Shown here: positions 16,823 to 26,390 of the stretch, one piece after another
Numbering within the stretch: the stretch's first letter is position 1
Layout of the letters: the number at the start of each line of letters is the position of its first letter
Origin: Epilithonimonas caeni DSM 17710
GTDB taxonomy: Bacteria > Bacteroidota > Bacteroidia > Flavobacteriales > Weeksellaceae
Assembly: GCF_000426465.1 (NCBI RefSeq)
Contig: NZ_KE384527.1
Coordinates: 144,737 to 208,736 of the forward strand
Direction: 5' to 3'
DNA length: 64,000 bases
Made by a program: the position numbers and the translations under genes
The notes under the pieces: generated by a model
What the model saw: only the letters and a program-made list of their open reading frames with translations
Told to the model about the DNA's origin: nothing
The model's database searches: none

Positions 16823-17380
16823 ATGAAACTTACTAACAGATCAAAAGTTGTTTCGAATAAAGAAATGACCATTGCGGAAAAGATCTACCTTCCGGCGATC
16901 TTCAAAGGAATGGGAATCACTTTTAAGCACGCCGTAAGAACCGTGATGAAAGGAGCACCTGCAGTTTATTCTTATCCTGAGGTTCAGAAACCAAGAGCCG
17001 AAATCTGGAGAGGTCAGCACGTTTTGAAAAGAGACGAGGAAGGTAGAGAAAGATGTACGGCTTGTGGACTTTGTGCCGTAGCTTGTCCTGCAGAAGCAAT
17101 AACAATGACAGCCGCTGAAAGAACCAAAGACGAGAAGCATCTTTACAGAGAAGAGAAATATGCTGAAATCTATGAGATCAATATGCTAAGATGTATCTTC
17201 TGTGGAATGTGTGAAGAAGCTTGTCCAAAATCTGCAATCTATCTTACGGACAGATTGGTAGATGTGGAACAAAATAGAAATTCTTTCATCTATGGAAAAG
17301 ATAAATTGGTTGAAAAAATTAATGCAAGGATTGACATCACAGAAAGACAATCTGAGAAACAAAAAAAGGCAGTAAAATAA
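16823..17380 (+). CDS. nuoI: NADH-quinone oxidoreductase subunit I
   Basis: This peripheral ferredoxin-like subunit (185 residues) carries clusters N6a and N6b. The two 4Fe-4S motifs are CTACGLCAVACP (about 73-84) and CIFCGMCEEACP (about 115-126). The 90-bp leader holds a degenerate heptamer repeat (16781-16815). Its TAA overlaps the nuoJ ATG by one base, so the two are translationally coupled. Confidence 0.97.
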   Translation: MKLTNRSKVVSNKEMTIAEKIYLPAIFKGMGITFKHAVRTVMKGAPAVYSYPEVQKPRAEIWRGQHVLKRDEEGRERCTACGLCAVACPAEAITMTAAERTKDEKHLYREEKYAEIYEINMLRCIFCGMCEEACPKSAIYLTDRLVDVEQNRNSFIYGKDKLVEKINARIDITERQSEKQKKAVK

Positions 17381-17877
17381 TGGACCAGATTTTATTCTTT
17401 ATTGTAGCGTTTATCGCCATTGCAAGTGCTGTTTACTTTGTATTTGCGAGAAATCCTTTATATGCAATTCTTTCTTTGATCGTGACGATGTTCTCCATTG
17501 CTGGAATGTACATACTTCTTAATGCACAGTTTTTAGGTATCGTTCAGATTATCGTTTACACGGGAGCCATTATGGTATTGTTCCTTTATATCCTGATGAT
17601 GCTTAACCTCAATAAAGAAGATGAAAGTAAGAAGGCCAACCTTCCGAAGTTCATCGGGATTATCTCGGTTTGTATCTTATTTGTAGGAATGCTGGGAGCT
17701 TACAGAGGTCTTTCCGGAAAAACGACTGTGGCGGATAATATCGACCATTCGGTTGGTTTGACCAAAAATCTGGGAAGATTATTATTTAACGAATATGTAT
17801 TACCATTCGAATTGGCCTCTATCCTTATTTTAGCAGGGATTGTAGGCGCGGTTCTTATCGGTAAAAAAGATTTATAA
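17380..17877 (+). CDS. nuoJ: NADH-quinone oxidoreductase subunit J
   Basis: This is a five-helix membrane subunit of the proton-pumping arm (165 residues). VYFVFARNPLYAILSLIVTM and QFLGIVQIIVYTGAIMVLFLY match the conserved NuoJ helices 1-3, including the pi-bulge region. It starts in the nuoI stop codon and ends 4 bp before nuoK. Confidence 0.95.
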   Translation: MDQILFFIVAFIAIASAVYFVFARNPLYAILSLIVTMFSIAGMYILLNAQFLGIVQIIVYTGAIMVLFLYILMMLNLNKEDESKKANLPKFIGIISVCILFVGMLGAYRGLSGKTTVADNIDHSVGLTKNLGRLLFNEYVLPFELASILILAGIVGAVLIGKKDL

Positions 17878-17881
17878 GATT

Positions 17882-18214
17882 ATGGGAGGAGATGTAAATA
17901 CATTTATACAGCAGATACCTTTAGAATATTTTATTATTCTGAGTACAGTTTTGTTCTGCCTTGGTGTTTTAGGAGTTTTGATCCGCAAAAACGCCATCGT
18001 CATATTAGGATGTGTAGAATTGATGCTTAATTCTGTGAATCTTTTATTAGCAGCTTTTTCTGCTTACAAAGGAGATGGCAACGGTCAGCTTTTGGTTTTC
18101 TTCATAATGGTGGTTGCAGCGGCAGAAGTAGCTGTAGGATTGGCAATCATCGCAATGATGTACAGAAATACCAGATCCGTGGACGTAAGTATTTTTAATA
18201 AATTAAGAGGATAA
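17882..18214 (+). CDS. nuoK: NADH-quinone oxidoreductase subunit K
   Basis: This is a three-helix membrane subunit (110 residues). CVELMLNSVNLLLAAFS carries the conserved membrane glutamate used in proton transfer, and AAEVAVGLAIIAMMYRN carries the second. It starts 4 bp after nuoJ and ends 8 bp before nuoL. Confidence 0.96.
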   Translation: MGGDVNTFIQQIPLEYFIILSTVLFCLGVLGVLIRKNAIVILGCVELMLNSVNLLLAAFSAYKGDGNGQLLVFFIMVVAAAEVAVGLAIIAMMYRNTRSVDVSIFNKLRG

Positions 18215-18222
18215 TAAAAGGA

Positions 18223-20136
18223 ATGGAAAATTTAGTTTATGCGATCGTACTTTTACCTTTAATTGGATTCATCATCAATGGACTTTTTGGGAAAAATCTT
18301 CCTAAAATATTGGTTGGAGGTTTAGCAACATTGGTAGTTTTCGCTTCGTTTGTTATCACCGTAAGTATATTTTTAGGATTTAAAAGTGATAGCGCTCCAG
18401 TTATCGTAAAAGCTTTTGAATGGTTTAGAGTGAATGGGATTCAGGTTAATTTTGGTTTCCAAGTTGACCAATTGTCATTGATGATGGTAATGATTATTAC
18501 CGGGATCGGGTCATTGATCCACCTCTACTCTATTGGCTATATGAGCCACGATAAGGGTTTCTACAAATTCTTCACATACCTTAACCTGTTTATTTTCTCG
18601 ATGCTGCTTTTGGTTTTAGGAAGCAATTATCTGATTCTTTTCATCGGTTGGGAAGGTGTAGGACTTTGTTCCTATCTATTGATTGGATTCTGGTACACCA
18701 ACGAAGATTACGGAAAAGCAGCAAGAAAGGCTTTCATTATGAACCGTATTGGTGACCTTGGATTGCTGATTGGTATTTTCGCAATCGCTGCCAATGTTAA
18801 TGCTATCGATTATCTTTCTGTCGCTCAAAATGCTTCAAGCTTTGAATTAGACGGAACAACAATTATATTCATCACAGCAAGTTTGTTCATCGGAGCAACT
18901 GGTAAATCTGCCCAGGTTCCTTTATACACTTGGTTACCGGATGCAATGGCCGGACCAACCCCGGTTTCCGCATTGATTCACGCAGCAACGATGGTTACAG
19001 CTGGTATTTATTTAGTTGTTAGAAGTAATTTCTTATTCACTTTAGCACCAACTGTTCAGGACGGAATTTTATTAATCGGATTCTTGACTGCAGCTTTAGC
19101 AGGCTTCTATGCACTTCGTCAAAACGATATCAAAAAAGTCCTGGCATATTCTACGGTTTCTCAACTTGGATTTATGTTCATCGCTTTAGGATTAGGTGCT
19201 TATACAACAGCAATGTTCCACGTAATGACACACGCTTTCTTCAAAGCATTGTTATTCTTAGGAGCAGGTTCTGTGATCCACGCAATGAGCAACGAACAGG
19301 ATATGCGTTTTATGGGTGGTCTGAAAAAATACATTCCTATCACACATGCTACTTTTCTTATCGGAACATTGGCAATATCTGGTTTTCCGTTATTATCCGG
19401 GATGATTTCCAAAGACGAGATTTTGGTTGCAGCTTATGCTAAAAACCCTATCTATTGGGTAATGTTATTCATTCTAGCTGCTATTACCGCAACTTATATG
19501 TTCAGATTGTACTATTTGACTTTCCACGGGCAGTTCAGAGGCACAGAAGAACAAAAACATCACTTGCACGAAAGTCCTGTGAATATGACCTTGCCATTGA
19601 TCGTTTTGGCTGTACTTTCGGTTATTGGAGGTTTAATTAATCTTCCTCACTTCATAGGACATGGTCATTATGCAAAATTATTGGAATGGTTGAAACCAGT
19701 ATTGACAGAGCAGAGTTTCAGTGAAATGGAAGCAACTCTTTCCGGAGTTAATTTCAACACAGAAATGATTCTTTTGGGTGCTACGATATTGATGTTCTTC
19801 ACAGTTTGGTTTTTTGTTAAGAATACTTACGTTAAGAAACAGAAAAAAGCACTTCCGGAAGAACAATATTCTGGATGGGAAAAATTATCCGCCAAGAAGT
19901 TGTTCGTGGATGAAATTTATAATGCCTGTATCGTAAGACCAATTGAAGAAGCTGGAAAAGCGGCGGCTATGTTCGATAAAGCAGTTCTTGATCCGATTGT
20001 AAATTTCATTGGTTTAGGAGCACAGGATTCTGGAAGAGCGGCCAAACGTCTCCAAAACGGAAACGTGGAAAACTATGTGCTGATTATGTCATTGGCGATA
20101 GGAATTGTATTGATTGTTAACTTTATATTGAAATAA
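18223..20136 (+). CDS. nuoL: NADH-quinone oxidoreductase subunit L
   Basis: This is the distal antiporter-like pump subunit with the long lateral helix (637 residues, normal). FIGWEGVGLCSYLLIGFWY contains the conserved glutamate. FMNRIGDLGLLIG-type sequence (IMNRIGDLGLLIG) and YTWLPDAMAGPTPVSALIHA are family signatures of the Mrp-like antiporter core. The C-terminal part after about 500 gives the lateral helix and last transmembrane helix. It lies 2 bp before nuoM. Confidence 0.97.
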   Translation: MENLVYAIVLLPLIGFIINGLFGKNLPKILVGGLATLVVFASFVITVSIFLGFKSDSAPVIVKAFEWFRVNGIQVNFGFQVDQLSLMMVMIITGIGSLIHLYSIGYMSHDKGFYKFFTYLNLFIFSMLLLVLGSNYLILFIGWEGVGLCSYLLIGFWYTNEDYGKAARKAFIMNRIGDLGLLIGIFAIAANVNAIDYLSVAQNASSFELDGTTIIFITASLFIGATGKSAQVPLYTWLPDAMAGPTPVSALIHAATMVTAGIYLVVRSNFLFTLAPTVQDGILLIGFLTAALAGFYALRQNDIKKVLAYSTVSQLGFMFIALGLGAYTTAMFHVMTHAFFKALLFLGAGSVIHAMSNEQDMRFMGGLKKYIPITHATFLIGTLAISGFPLLSGMISKDEILVAAYAKNPIYWVMLFILAAITATYMFRLYYLTFHGQFRGTEEQKHHLHESPVNMTLPLIVLAVLSVIGGLINLPHFIGHGHYAKLLEWLKPVLTEQSFSEMEATLSGVNFNTEMILLGATILMFFTVWFFVKNTYVKKQKKALPEEQYSGWEKLSAKKLFVDEIYNACIVRPIEEAGKAAAMFDKAVLDPIVNFIGLGAQDSGRAAKRLQNGNVENYVLIMSLAIGIVLIVNFILK

Positions 20137-20138
20137 TA

Positions 20139-21632
20139 ATGTCCTGTTTACTATTAACATTATTACTTTTACCTCTCGTAGGTTCGGGTTTACTATTTTT
20201 CTGGAAGAATCCTTCCAGTAAATATATCGCATTGGCTTTTGCTCTTGCAGAGATGTTCGTCGCATTTTATATGTTGGGAAATTTCGATTTCAATCCAACA
20301 GTAGATGCGCCATTGCAATATGAGATCACCTATCCTTGGTCAAGCTATATAAAAAGCAGCTTCAACTTCGGGATTGATGGGATGAGTATGCTAATGGTCC
20401 TATTGACTAACATCCTGGTTCCAATCATTACCTTATCTTCTTTCAACGAGTCAAAAGGCTACCCTAATTCTTTCTATGCACTGATTTTGTTAATGCAATT
20501 CGGATTGTTAGGTGTTTTCACTTCTTTGGACGGATTGCTATTCTATATTTTCTGGGAAGTAACATTGATTCCGATCTGGCTGATTGCCGGAATCTGGGGA
20601 CAAGAAGATAAAAGAATCAAATTTACAACTAAATTCTTCGTTTACACATTCGTAGGATCGTTGTTTATGCTGATCGGGTTGATCTATGTTTATAATCACG
20701 CAGCATCATTCGCTTTGACAGATTTATACAATGCTAACCTAAATGTAAATGAACAAACAGTAATATTCTGGTTTATTTTCTTTGCTTTTGCAGTTAAATT
20801 ACCGGTATTTCCTTTCCATACTTGGCAGCCTGACACTTATACTTATTCTCCAACGCAAGGGTCAATGTTGCTATCAGGAATTATGCTGAAAATGGCGGTT
20901 TACGGAGTAATGAGATATTTACTTCCTATCACGCCTCTGGCAATTGGGGGAATTTCCGGGGAAATTGTAATTATCCTTTCTGTAATCGGAATTATTTATG
21001 GAGCTTTGATCGCATTGATCTCTAATGATAGCAAACGATTGATCGCCTATTCTTCCCTTTCTCACGTTGGGCTAATAGTTGCTGGAATATTTGCATCGGC
21101 TGTTGTAACAATGCGTGTTGGACTGGACTTCGAAGGTGCCCAAGGTGCGATGATCCAAAGTTTTGCTCACGGTATCAACGTTGTAGGATTGTTCTACTGT
21201 GCAGATATTCTTTATAAAAGATTCAAGACCAGGGACATCCGTCAGATGGGAGGTTTGGCAAAAGTAGCTCCCAAATTCGCCATCTTGTTTATGATCATCT
21301 TGCTTGGTGCGACAGGAGTTCCTTTGACCAACGGATTCATTGGAGAATTTATCTTATTGAAATCTATTTTCTCATACAATCTAATCATGACAGTTTTAGC
21401 AGGTTTGACATTGATTCTTGCTGCAGCTTATATGTTGAGATTCTACGGAAAAACAATGTTTGGAAAAGGAGACGAAGGTGTTTTGGCAACAACGAAAGAT
21501 ATCAGTTCAGTGGAGTTCACAGTATTGGCAAGCTTAGCAGTTTTTGTAATTGTTTTGGGAGTTTATCCACAACCCGTTATAGAAATGGTAACAAGTTCTG
21601 TAAGATTCATCTACTCTTCTATGCTGAATTAA
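20139..21632 (+). CDS. nuoM: NADH-quinone oxidoreductase subunit M
   Basis: This is an antiporter-like pump subunit (497 residues). FYIFWEVTLIPIWLIAGIWG holds the key glutamate. LPVFPFHTWQPDTYTYSPTQ and YSSLSHVGLIVAGIFA are the conserved lysine and histidine helices. It is followed by 131 bp before nuoN that include a REP-like fragment. Confidence 0.97.
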   Translation: MSCLLLTLLLLPLVGSGLLFFWKNPSSKYIALAFALAEMFVAFYMLGNFDFNPTVDAPLQYEITYPWSSYIKSSFNFGIDGMSMLMVLLTNILVPIITLSSFNESKGYPNSFYALILLMQFGLLGVFTSLDGLLFYIFWEVTLIPIWLIAGIWGQEDKRIKFTTKFFVYTFVGSLFMLIGLIYVYNHAASFALTDLYNANLNVNEQTVIFWFIFFAFAVKLPVFPFHTWQPDTYTYSPTQGSMLLSGIMLKMAVYGVMRYLLPITPLAIGGISGEIVIILSVIGIIYGALIALISNDSKRLIAYSSLSHVGLIVAGIFASAVVTMRVGLDFEGAQGAMIQSFAHGINVVGLFYCADILYKRFKTRDIRQMGGLAKVAPKFAILFMIILLGATGVPLTNGFIGEFILLKSIFSYNLIMTVLAGLTLILAAAYMLRFYGKTMFGKGDEGVLATTKDISSVEFTVLASLAVFVIVLGVYPQPVIEMVTSSVRFIYSSMLN

Positions 21633-21639
21633 TAGAGGC

Positions 21640-21694
21640 TTCTACAGGCTCAGCCTTACAAAAATTAAACGTGTCACACTGAGCTTGTCGAAGT
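21640..21694. repeat. REP-like fragment in the nuoM-nuoN spacer
   Basis: The spacer contains CTGAGCTTGTCGAAGT at 21679-21694, which recurs exactly at 37854-37869, with a partial inverted match (GGCTTCTACAGGCTCAG) upstream. This word is a common Bacteroidetes intergenic repeat and here sits inside an operon. Confidence 0.6.
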
Positions 21695-21763
21695 GTTTCA
21701 AAATAAATAATAAAATTCAAAACGGATATCGGTCTTCCGATTTCCGGCGAAATAAATAAAGAA

Positions 21764-23146
21764 ATGAGTGTTTTAATAGTTTTATTCCTTACGGCAATTC
21801 TGGTATTATTTTCCGGTGTTTTTGAGAAAGGCAAATATGCAAGATACATCGGAATCTTAGGATTAGTCGTTGGCCTAGTAGTCAGTTTCTTTCCAGAATG
21901 TGAGTTCTTCGCTCAGTACAAATCGATGTATGACTACAGTTACAACGCAGCTCTGTTCACAAAAGTATCGATTGTTGTTACTACTCTTCTATTCTTTTTA
22001 GGAGGATTTGCATTCAGTAACCACAGAAGTCATCAGTCAGAATTGTATGCATTGATGTTGTTTGCACTTTGTGGAGGAATCGTATTATTTGGATTCCAAA
22101 ACTTGGTAACATTATTCATCGGAATAGAAATTTTGTCAATTCCTTTGTATGTAATGGCTGGAGCTAATAAAACCGACCTTCGTTCTACGGAAGCTTCTAT
22201 GAAATACTTCTTGATGGGAGCATTCGCAACAGGATTTCTTTTGTTTGGTGTAGCTTTGGTTTATGGAAGTGCTGGAAGTTTTGACCTTTATGCCATCCAC
22301 GATTTTGCTTACAACAATCCTAAGAACTTGATGCTGATCATGGGAGCTATTTTGATGTTGGCAGCCTTAGCTTTCAAAGTATCATTAGCACCGTTCCATA
22401 TGTGGAGTCCTGATGTTTATCAAGGTTCTCCTTCATTGATCACTGCTTTCATGGCATCTGTCGTAAAGATCTCCGGCTTCTTTGCCTTGTTCAAGTTAAT
22501 GACGATTGCTTTCGGCGGAATTGCAGGAGACTGGATCAATATATTAGGTGTTTTCATCATTCTGACTTTGCTTTTGGCAAACGTAATGGGATTGGTTCAG
22601 ACCAATGCGAAAAGAATGCTCGCCTACTCTTCTGTTTCCCACGCTGGATATATCTCATTGATATTCTTCGGAATCAATAATTTTTCGACCTATATCTTAG
22701 GATACTATTTATTTGCATATTCTTTGGCAACAGTTGGAGTTTTCATCAGTTTGATCTGGGTGGAGAAAATCAAAAAAGAAACATCATTTGCAGCGTTTAA
22801 CGGACTTGGAAAAAAAGAACCTCTATTGGCTGTAGTTTCTACAATCTCTATGTTATCAATGGCAGGAATTCCTTTGACTGCCGGTTTCATTGGGAAATTA
22901 GGAATTTTCAATCAGGCAATTGCAGGACATTATGAATTCTTGGTTTTGATTGCAGTATTGGGTTCAGCGTTGAGTATCGCTTATTATCTAAGGTTGATCA
23001 TCGCTATGTTTTTCTACAAAGAAGATAACTTCCATAATACAGAAAAAGCAAGCATTACCTACAATATTGTTTCCGTTGCTATCATTTTAGCTTTGGTTTC
23101 AATGGGAATTGTTCCTGATATTTTTGCTAAAATCTTTGGATTGTAA
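21764..23146 (+). CDS. nuoN: NADH-quinone oxidoreductase subunit N
   Basis: This is the third antiporter-like pump subunit (460 residues) and the last gene of the operon. LVTLFIGIEILSIPLYVMAG contains the conserved glutamate. AFKVSLAPFHMWSPDVYQGSP and MLAYSSVSHAGYISLIFFG match the lysine/histidine helices. A strong terminator follows 22 bp after its stop. Confidence 0.97.
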   Translation: MSVLIVLFLTAILVLFSGVFEKGKYARYIGILGLVVGLVVSFFPECEFFAQYKSMYDYSYNAALFTKVSIVVTTLLFFLGGFAFSNHRSHQSELYALMLFALCGGIVLFGFQNLVTLFIGIEILSIPLYVMAGANKTDLRSTEASMKYFLMGAFATGFLLFGVALVYGSAGSFDLYAIHDFAYNNPKNLMLIMGAILMLAALAFKVSLAPFHMWSPDVYQGSPSLITAFMASVVKISGFFALFKLMTIAFGGIAGDWINILGVFIILTLLLANVMGLVQTNAKRMLAYSSVSHAGYISLIFFGINNFSTYILGYYLFAYSLATVGVFISLIWVEKIKKETSFAAFNGLGKKEPLLAVVSTISMLSMAGIPLTAGFIGKLGIFNQAIAGHYEFLVLIAVLGSALSIAYYLRLIIAMFFYKEDNFHNTEKASITYNIVSVAIILALVSMGIVPDIFAKIFGL

Positions 23147-23168
23147 AAAATAAATGATATAAAATACA

Positions 23169-23198
23169 AACCTGGTTCAGATCGAGCCAGGTTTTTTT
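23169..23198 (+). terminator. Rho-independent terminator of the nuo operon
   Basis: AACCTGGTTC and GAGCCAGGTT form a 10-bp stem with one wobble around the loop AGATC, followed by a run of seven Ts. It marks the end of a transcript of about 14.4 kb. Confidence 0.9.
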
Positions 23199-23229
23199 AT
23201 GTTGATTATTATAATATAAATTTATCATC

Positions 23230-23287
23230 TTGATGAATTAATAAATTCTCCTCGATGAATTGATAAACTCTCCTTGATGAATTCATT
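23230..23287. repeat. 22-bp imperfect tandem repeat upstream of the CocE gene
   Basis: Units start at 23230 and 23252, with a partial third at 23274; each begins T(T/C)GATGAATT and ends in CTCTCC or a close variant. It lies about 110-165 bp before the next start codon. No protein is encoded here. Confidence 0.6.
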
Positions 23288-23396
23288 CGAAAATTAAATC
23301 AAGTTTCTAATTTGTAGATAATCGGTTCATATACATCCCATAGAATTATCATTAATTCGTACAAAAAACCTAATTTTATTCAAATATTTATTTTCA

Positions 23397-25250
23397 ATGA
23401 AAAAGTTCTTAGTGTTTTTCTATATTATAACAGTTAGTTTCAGTTTTGCTCAGATCAATTCGGTCGAAGAAAATTTCACAAAAAAAGAAGTTTATATCCC
23501 GATGCGAGATGGAACCAAATTGTTCACCATTATTTACACACCAAAGGACATTTCAAAAAGCAAAAAATATCCTGTCATTATGAACAGGACTTGTTACAGT
23601 GTTGCACCTTATGGAGAAACTAATTTCAGGAAAAAATTAAGCCCAAATCCTTTCATTGAAAAAGAAAAATATATTTTCGTATTTCAGGACGTTCGGGGAA
23701 GATATATGAGCGAGGGTACTTTCACGAATATGACACCACAAGTTGACTCTAAAACAAAGAAAGGAGTGGACGAAAGCATCGATACTTATGATACAGTTGA
23801 CTGGTTGGTGAAAAATGTACAATACAACAATGGAAAAGTAGGACAATACGGAACATCTTATCCTGGATTTTACACTGCTGTTGGGGCTTTGGCCAATCAT
23901 CCGGCATTGGTGGCATCTTCACCTCAAGCACCAATTTCAGATTTCTGGTTTGATGACTTCCATCATAACGGAGCTTTTTTGATGAGTTATTTCAAAACAT
24001 TTCCAGTATTTGGAGTTCAGAAAACTAAAGCTGAAGACAAAAGCTGGTTCGCTGATAAAATGATCAAACCAACTTCTGATGATGGCTATCTTTTCTATAA
24101 AGATATGGGAACCCTGAAAGATGGTGTTGACAAGTATTACAAAGACAACTTCTTTATGCAGGAAGTTGTTGAACATCCAAACTATGATGAATTCTGGCAA
24201 AAAAGAGATCTTTTACCTCATCTCAAAAATATCGATCATGCGGTAATGACCGTCGGTGGCTGGTTTGATGCAGAAGACTTACGCGGTCCATTAGAAATTT
24301 ATAAAACAATAGAAAAAACAAGTCCAAAAGCTAAAAATACAATTGTAATGGGGCCTTTCTCTCACGGTGGTTGGAACAGAGAAGACGGAAAACATTTTCA
24401 TAATGACATCTACTTTGGAGACAGCATTACAACTTTTTATCAGAAAAATATTGAGCAGCCTTTCTTTCATCATTACTTGAAAGAAGATTCCAAAACTGCA
24501 GCAAAACTTCCGGAAGCTTACATGTTTGACACAGGAAAAAAACAATGGGAACAATTTGAAAACTGGCCTCCGAAACAGACTCAGAAAGTATCATTTTATC
24601 TTGACAACTCGGGAGCTTTAGCCAAAAACATCTTAAACCAGGTTGCTTTTTCAGAATACACTTCTGACCCTAACAAACCTGTTTTAAGTAGTGAAAACTA
24701 TAAAGATATGAATGCTTTCACACCAAGGAATTATATGAGTGAAGACCAACGTTTTGCTAGTTACAGACCAGATGTGCTTACATTTACAACCGAGGTATTA
24801 GAAAATGATTTGACATTGGCCGGAGAAATTTTGGCTAAATTGAAAATAGCTTCTACATCTACCGATGCGGATTTTGTTGTAAAATTAATAGATGTATATC
24901 CTTCTGATGAAAAAGCAAATCCAGACAAACCTAATGTTATTTATGGAAATTATCATCAGATGGTAAGAAGCGAAATAATGCCTGCCAGATTCCGTAATAG
25001 TTTTGAAAAACCGGAAGCTCTTGTCCCTGATCAAGAAACCAATGTGAATGTTAAATTACAAGATGTTTTACACACTTTCAAAAAAGGACATAAAATCCAG
25101 GTGCAGGTTCAAAGTACATGGTTTCCTTTGATGGCGATCAATCCTCAAAAGTTTCTTGAAAATCCTTATAAAGCAACAAAGGAAGATTATACAAAAGCAA
25201 ATATCAAAGTTTTCAACAGCAGTTCAATCGAAGTTGAAGTTCTAAAATAA
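23397..25250 (+). CDS. CocE/NonD-type X-Pro dipeptidyl-peptidase-like hydrolase, exported
   Basis: This is a 617-residue alpha/beta hydrolase of the S15/CocE family with a signal peptide (MKKFLVFFYIITVSFSFAQ, cleavage after residue 19). The nucleophile is S154 in GQYGTSYPGF. The acid is in VGGWFDAEDLRG, and the histidine is in VMGPFSHGGWN. The C-terminal third (about 400-617) is the jelly-roll domain of X-Pro dipeptidyl-peptidases. It probably cleaves acyl bonds of peptides or esters in the periplasm; glutaryl-7-ACA acylase-type annotations for the family are loose. It is monocistronic with a bidirectional terminator after it. Confidence 0.88.
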   Translation: MKKFLVFFYIITVSFSFAQINSVEENFTKKEVYIPMRDGTKLFTIIYTPKDISKSKKYPVIMNRTCYSVAPYGETNFRKKLSPNPFIEKEKYIFVFQDVRGRYMSEGTFTNMTPQVDSKTKKGVDESIDTYDTVDWLVKNVQYNNGKVGQYGTSYPGFYTAVGALANHPALVASSPQAPISDFWFDDFHHNGAFLMSYFKTFPVFGVQKTKAEDKSWFADKMIKPTSDDGYLFYKDMGTLKDGVDKYYKDNFFMQEVVEHPNYDEFWQKRDLLPHLKNIDHAVMTVGGWFDAEDLRGPLEIYKTIEKTSPKAKNTIVMGPFSHGGWNREDGKHFHNDIYFGDSITTFYQKNIEQPFFHHYLKEDSKTAAKLPEAYMFDTGKKQWEQFENWPPKQTQKVSFYLDNSGALAKNILNQVAFSEYTSDPNKPVLSSENYKDMNAFTPRNYMSEDQRFASYRPDVLTFTTEVLENDLTLAGEILAKLKIASTSTDADFVVKLIDVYPSDEKANPDKPNVIYGNYHQMVRSEIMPARFRNSFEKPEALVPDQETNVNVKLQDVLHTFKKGHKIQVQVQSTWFPLMAINPQKFLENPYKATKEDYTKANIKVFNSSSIEVEVLK

Positions 25251-25254
25251 AACA

Positions 25255-25280
25255 AAAGCACAAACGTAAGTTTGTGCTTT
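25255..25280. terminator. Bidirectional terminator between the CocE and LLM genes
   Basis: The perfect 11-bp arms AAAGCACAAAC and GTTTGTGCTTT enclose the loop GTAA between convergent stops. T-rich tracts follow on both strands. Confidence 0.85.
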
Positions 25281-25284
25281 CTAA

Positions 25285-26277
25285 TTATAGTGATTTGATA
25301 ACTTCCGAAGCTATCTCGTAGGATTTCAATTTCTTATCAAAATCATAAATATTTCCGGAAACTATGATCTCATCAGGTCTGTGATCTTTTACAAATTTGC
25401 TTAATTTCTCTTTCAGACTTTCTTTATCTCCTACAAAAGTTTTGGCGGCCATTCTGTTGAGATGAAGCGCAACCTCATCAGAAATATCTGCCAACTCTGT
25501 TTCTTCTGGCGGCAAGAGTGGTTGTCTTTGATCTGTCAAAATATTAACAAAGGCCTGAAAATGTGATGTTGATAAATAATGCGCCTCATCCACAGAATCT
25601 GCGCCAATAATATTGATACAAACCATCACATAAGGTTTGTCCAAAAACTCTGAAGGTTGAAAATGTTCTCTGTAAATTTCCAAAGCAACCTCCAACTGTG
25701 ACGGTGCAAAATGTGCTGCAAATGCATAAGGCAACCCTAATTTAGCCGCCAAAAAAGCCGAATCAGTGGAGCTTCCCAAGATATAAAGTGGAACATCAGC
25801 ACCTTCTCCAGGAATCGCTCTTACTTTAGATCCAGAATTTTCTTTGGACATGTATTTTTGAAGTTCCTTGATATGAAATTCAAAATTATAATTGGGATTG
25901 AAATTATTTCCCCGCAAAGCCGTAGCCGTCAACATATCAGTTCCGGGAGCTCTTCCTAATCCAAGATCTACTCTTCCCGGAAATAATCCGTCCAGTGTTC
26001 CAAACTGTTCAGCAACTGATAAGGTTGAATGGTTCGGGAGCATTATTCCACCGGATCCAACTCTCAAAGTTTCCGTTTGCGATGCAATGTGTCCAATTAA
26101 AATCGAAGTTGAAGCACTTGCAACATTCGGAAAGTTATGATGCTCTGAGAACCAATATCTTGTAAACCCAAGTTTTTCAGCCAATTGTGCAGATTGAACG
26201 GATTTTTGAAACGTTTTATTTATATCATCTCCTTTAACAATAGTTGCCAGATCCAGAACTGAATATTTTAAAGCCAT
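25285..26277 (-). CDS. LLM-class flavin-dependent (luciferase-like) oxidoreductase
   Basis: This is a 330-residue TIM-barrel monooxygenase-like protein. YSVLDLATIVKG at the start, RYWFSEHHNFPNVASASTS, GSGGIMLPNHSTLSVAEQFG and FPGRVDLGLGRAPGTD are the signature stretches of the MsnO8-like LLM subgroup. It probably uses reduced FMN; the substrate is unknown and no flavin reductase is adjacent. The ATG at 26275-26277 is chosen because an upstream in-frame ATG sits right against a promoter-like TAACTTTG. Confidence 0.85.
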   Translation of the reverse strand: MALKYSVLDLATIVKGDDINKTFQKSVQSAQLAEKLGFTRYWFSEHHNFPNVASASTSILIGHIASQTETLRVGSGGIMLPNHSTLSVAEQFGTLDGLFPGRVDLGLGRAPGTDMLTATALRGNNFNPNYNFEFHIKELQKYMSKENSGSKVRAIPGEGADVPLYILGSSTDSAFLAAKLGLPYAFAAHFAPSQLEVALEIYREHFQPSEFLDKPYVMVCINIIGADSVDEAHYLSTSHFQAFVNILTDQRQPLLPPEETELADISDEVALHLNRMAAKTFVGDKESLKEKLSKFVKDHRPDEIIVSGNIYDFDKKLKSYEIASEVIKSL

Positions 26278-26299
26278 ATTTTTTTCTTTATAGGTCATA

Positions 26300-26307
26300 C
26301 AAAGTTA
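26300..26307 (-). promoter_or_regulatory. Candidate -7 box for the LLM oxidoreductase gene
   Basis: The minus strand reads TAACTTTG, an exact TAnnTTTG match, 22 nt before the chosen ATG. No good -33 was found. Confidence 0.45.
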
Positions 26308-26356
26308 AACCAAAACATATTTCATTAAAAAAATGGTTACAATAGAATTAAAATAT

Positions 26357-26364
26357 TATATTTG
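26357..26364 (+). promoter_or_regulatory. Candidate -7 box for aqpZ
   Basis: TATATTTG lies 26 nt before the aqpZ ATG in the 113-bp divergent region shared with the LLM gene. Confidence 0.45.
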
Positions 26365-26390
26365 ATATAACAATTAAAAAATAAAACATA

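Noticed and set aside
23230..23287. CRISPR array at the tandem repeat
   Set aside because: The units are directly adjacent without spacers, only two and a half copies exist, and no cas gene is present.
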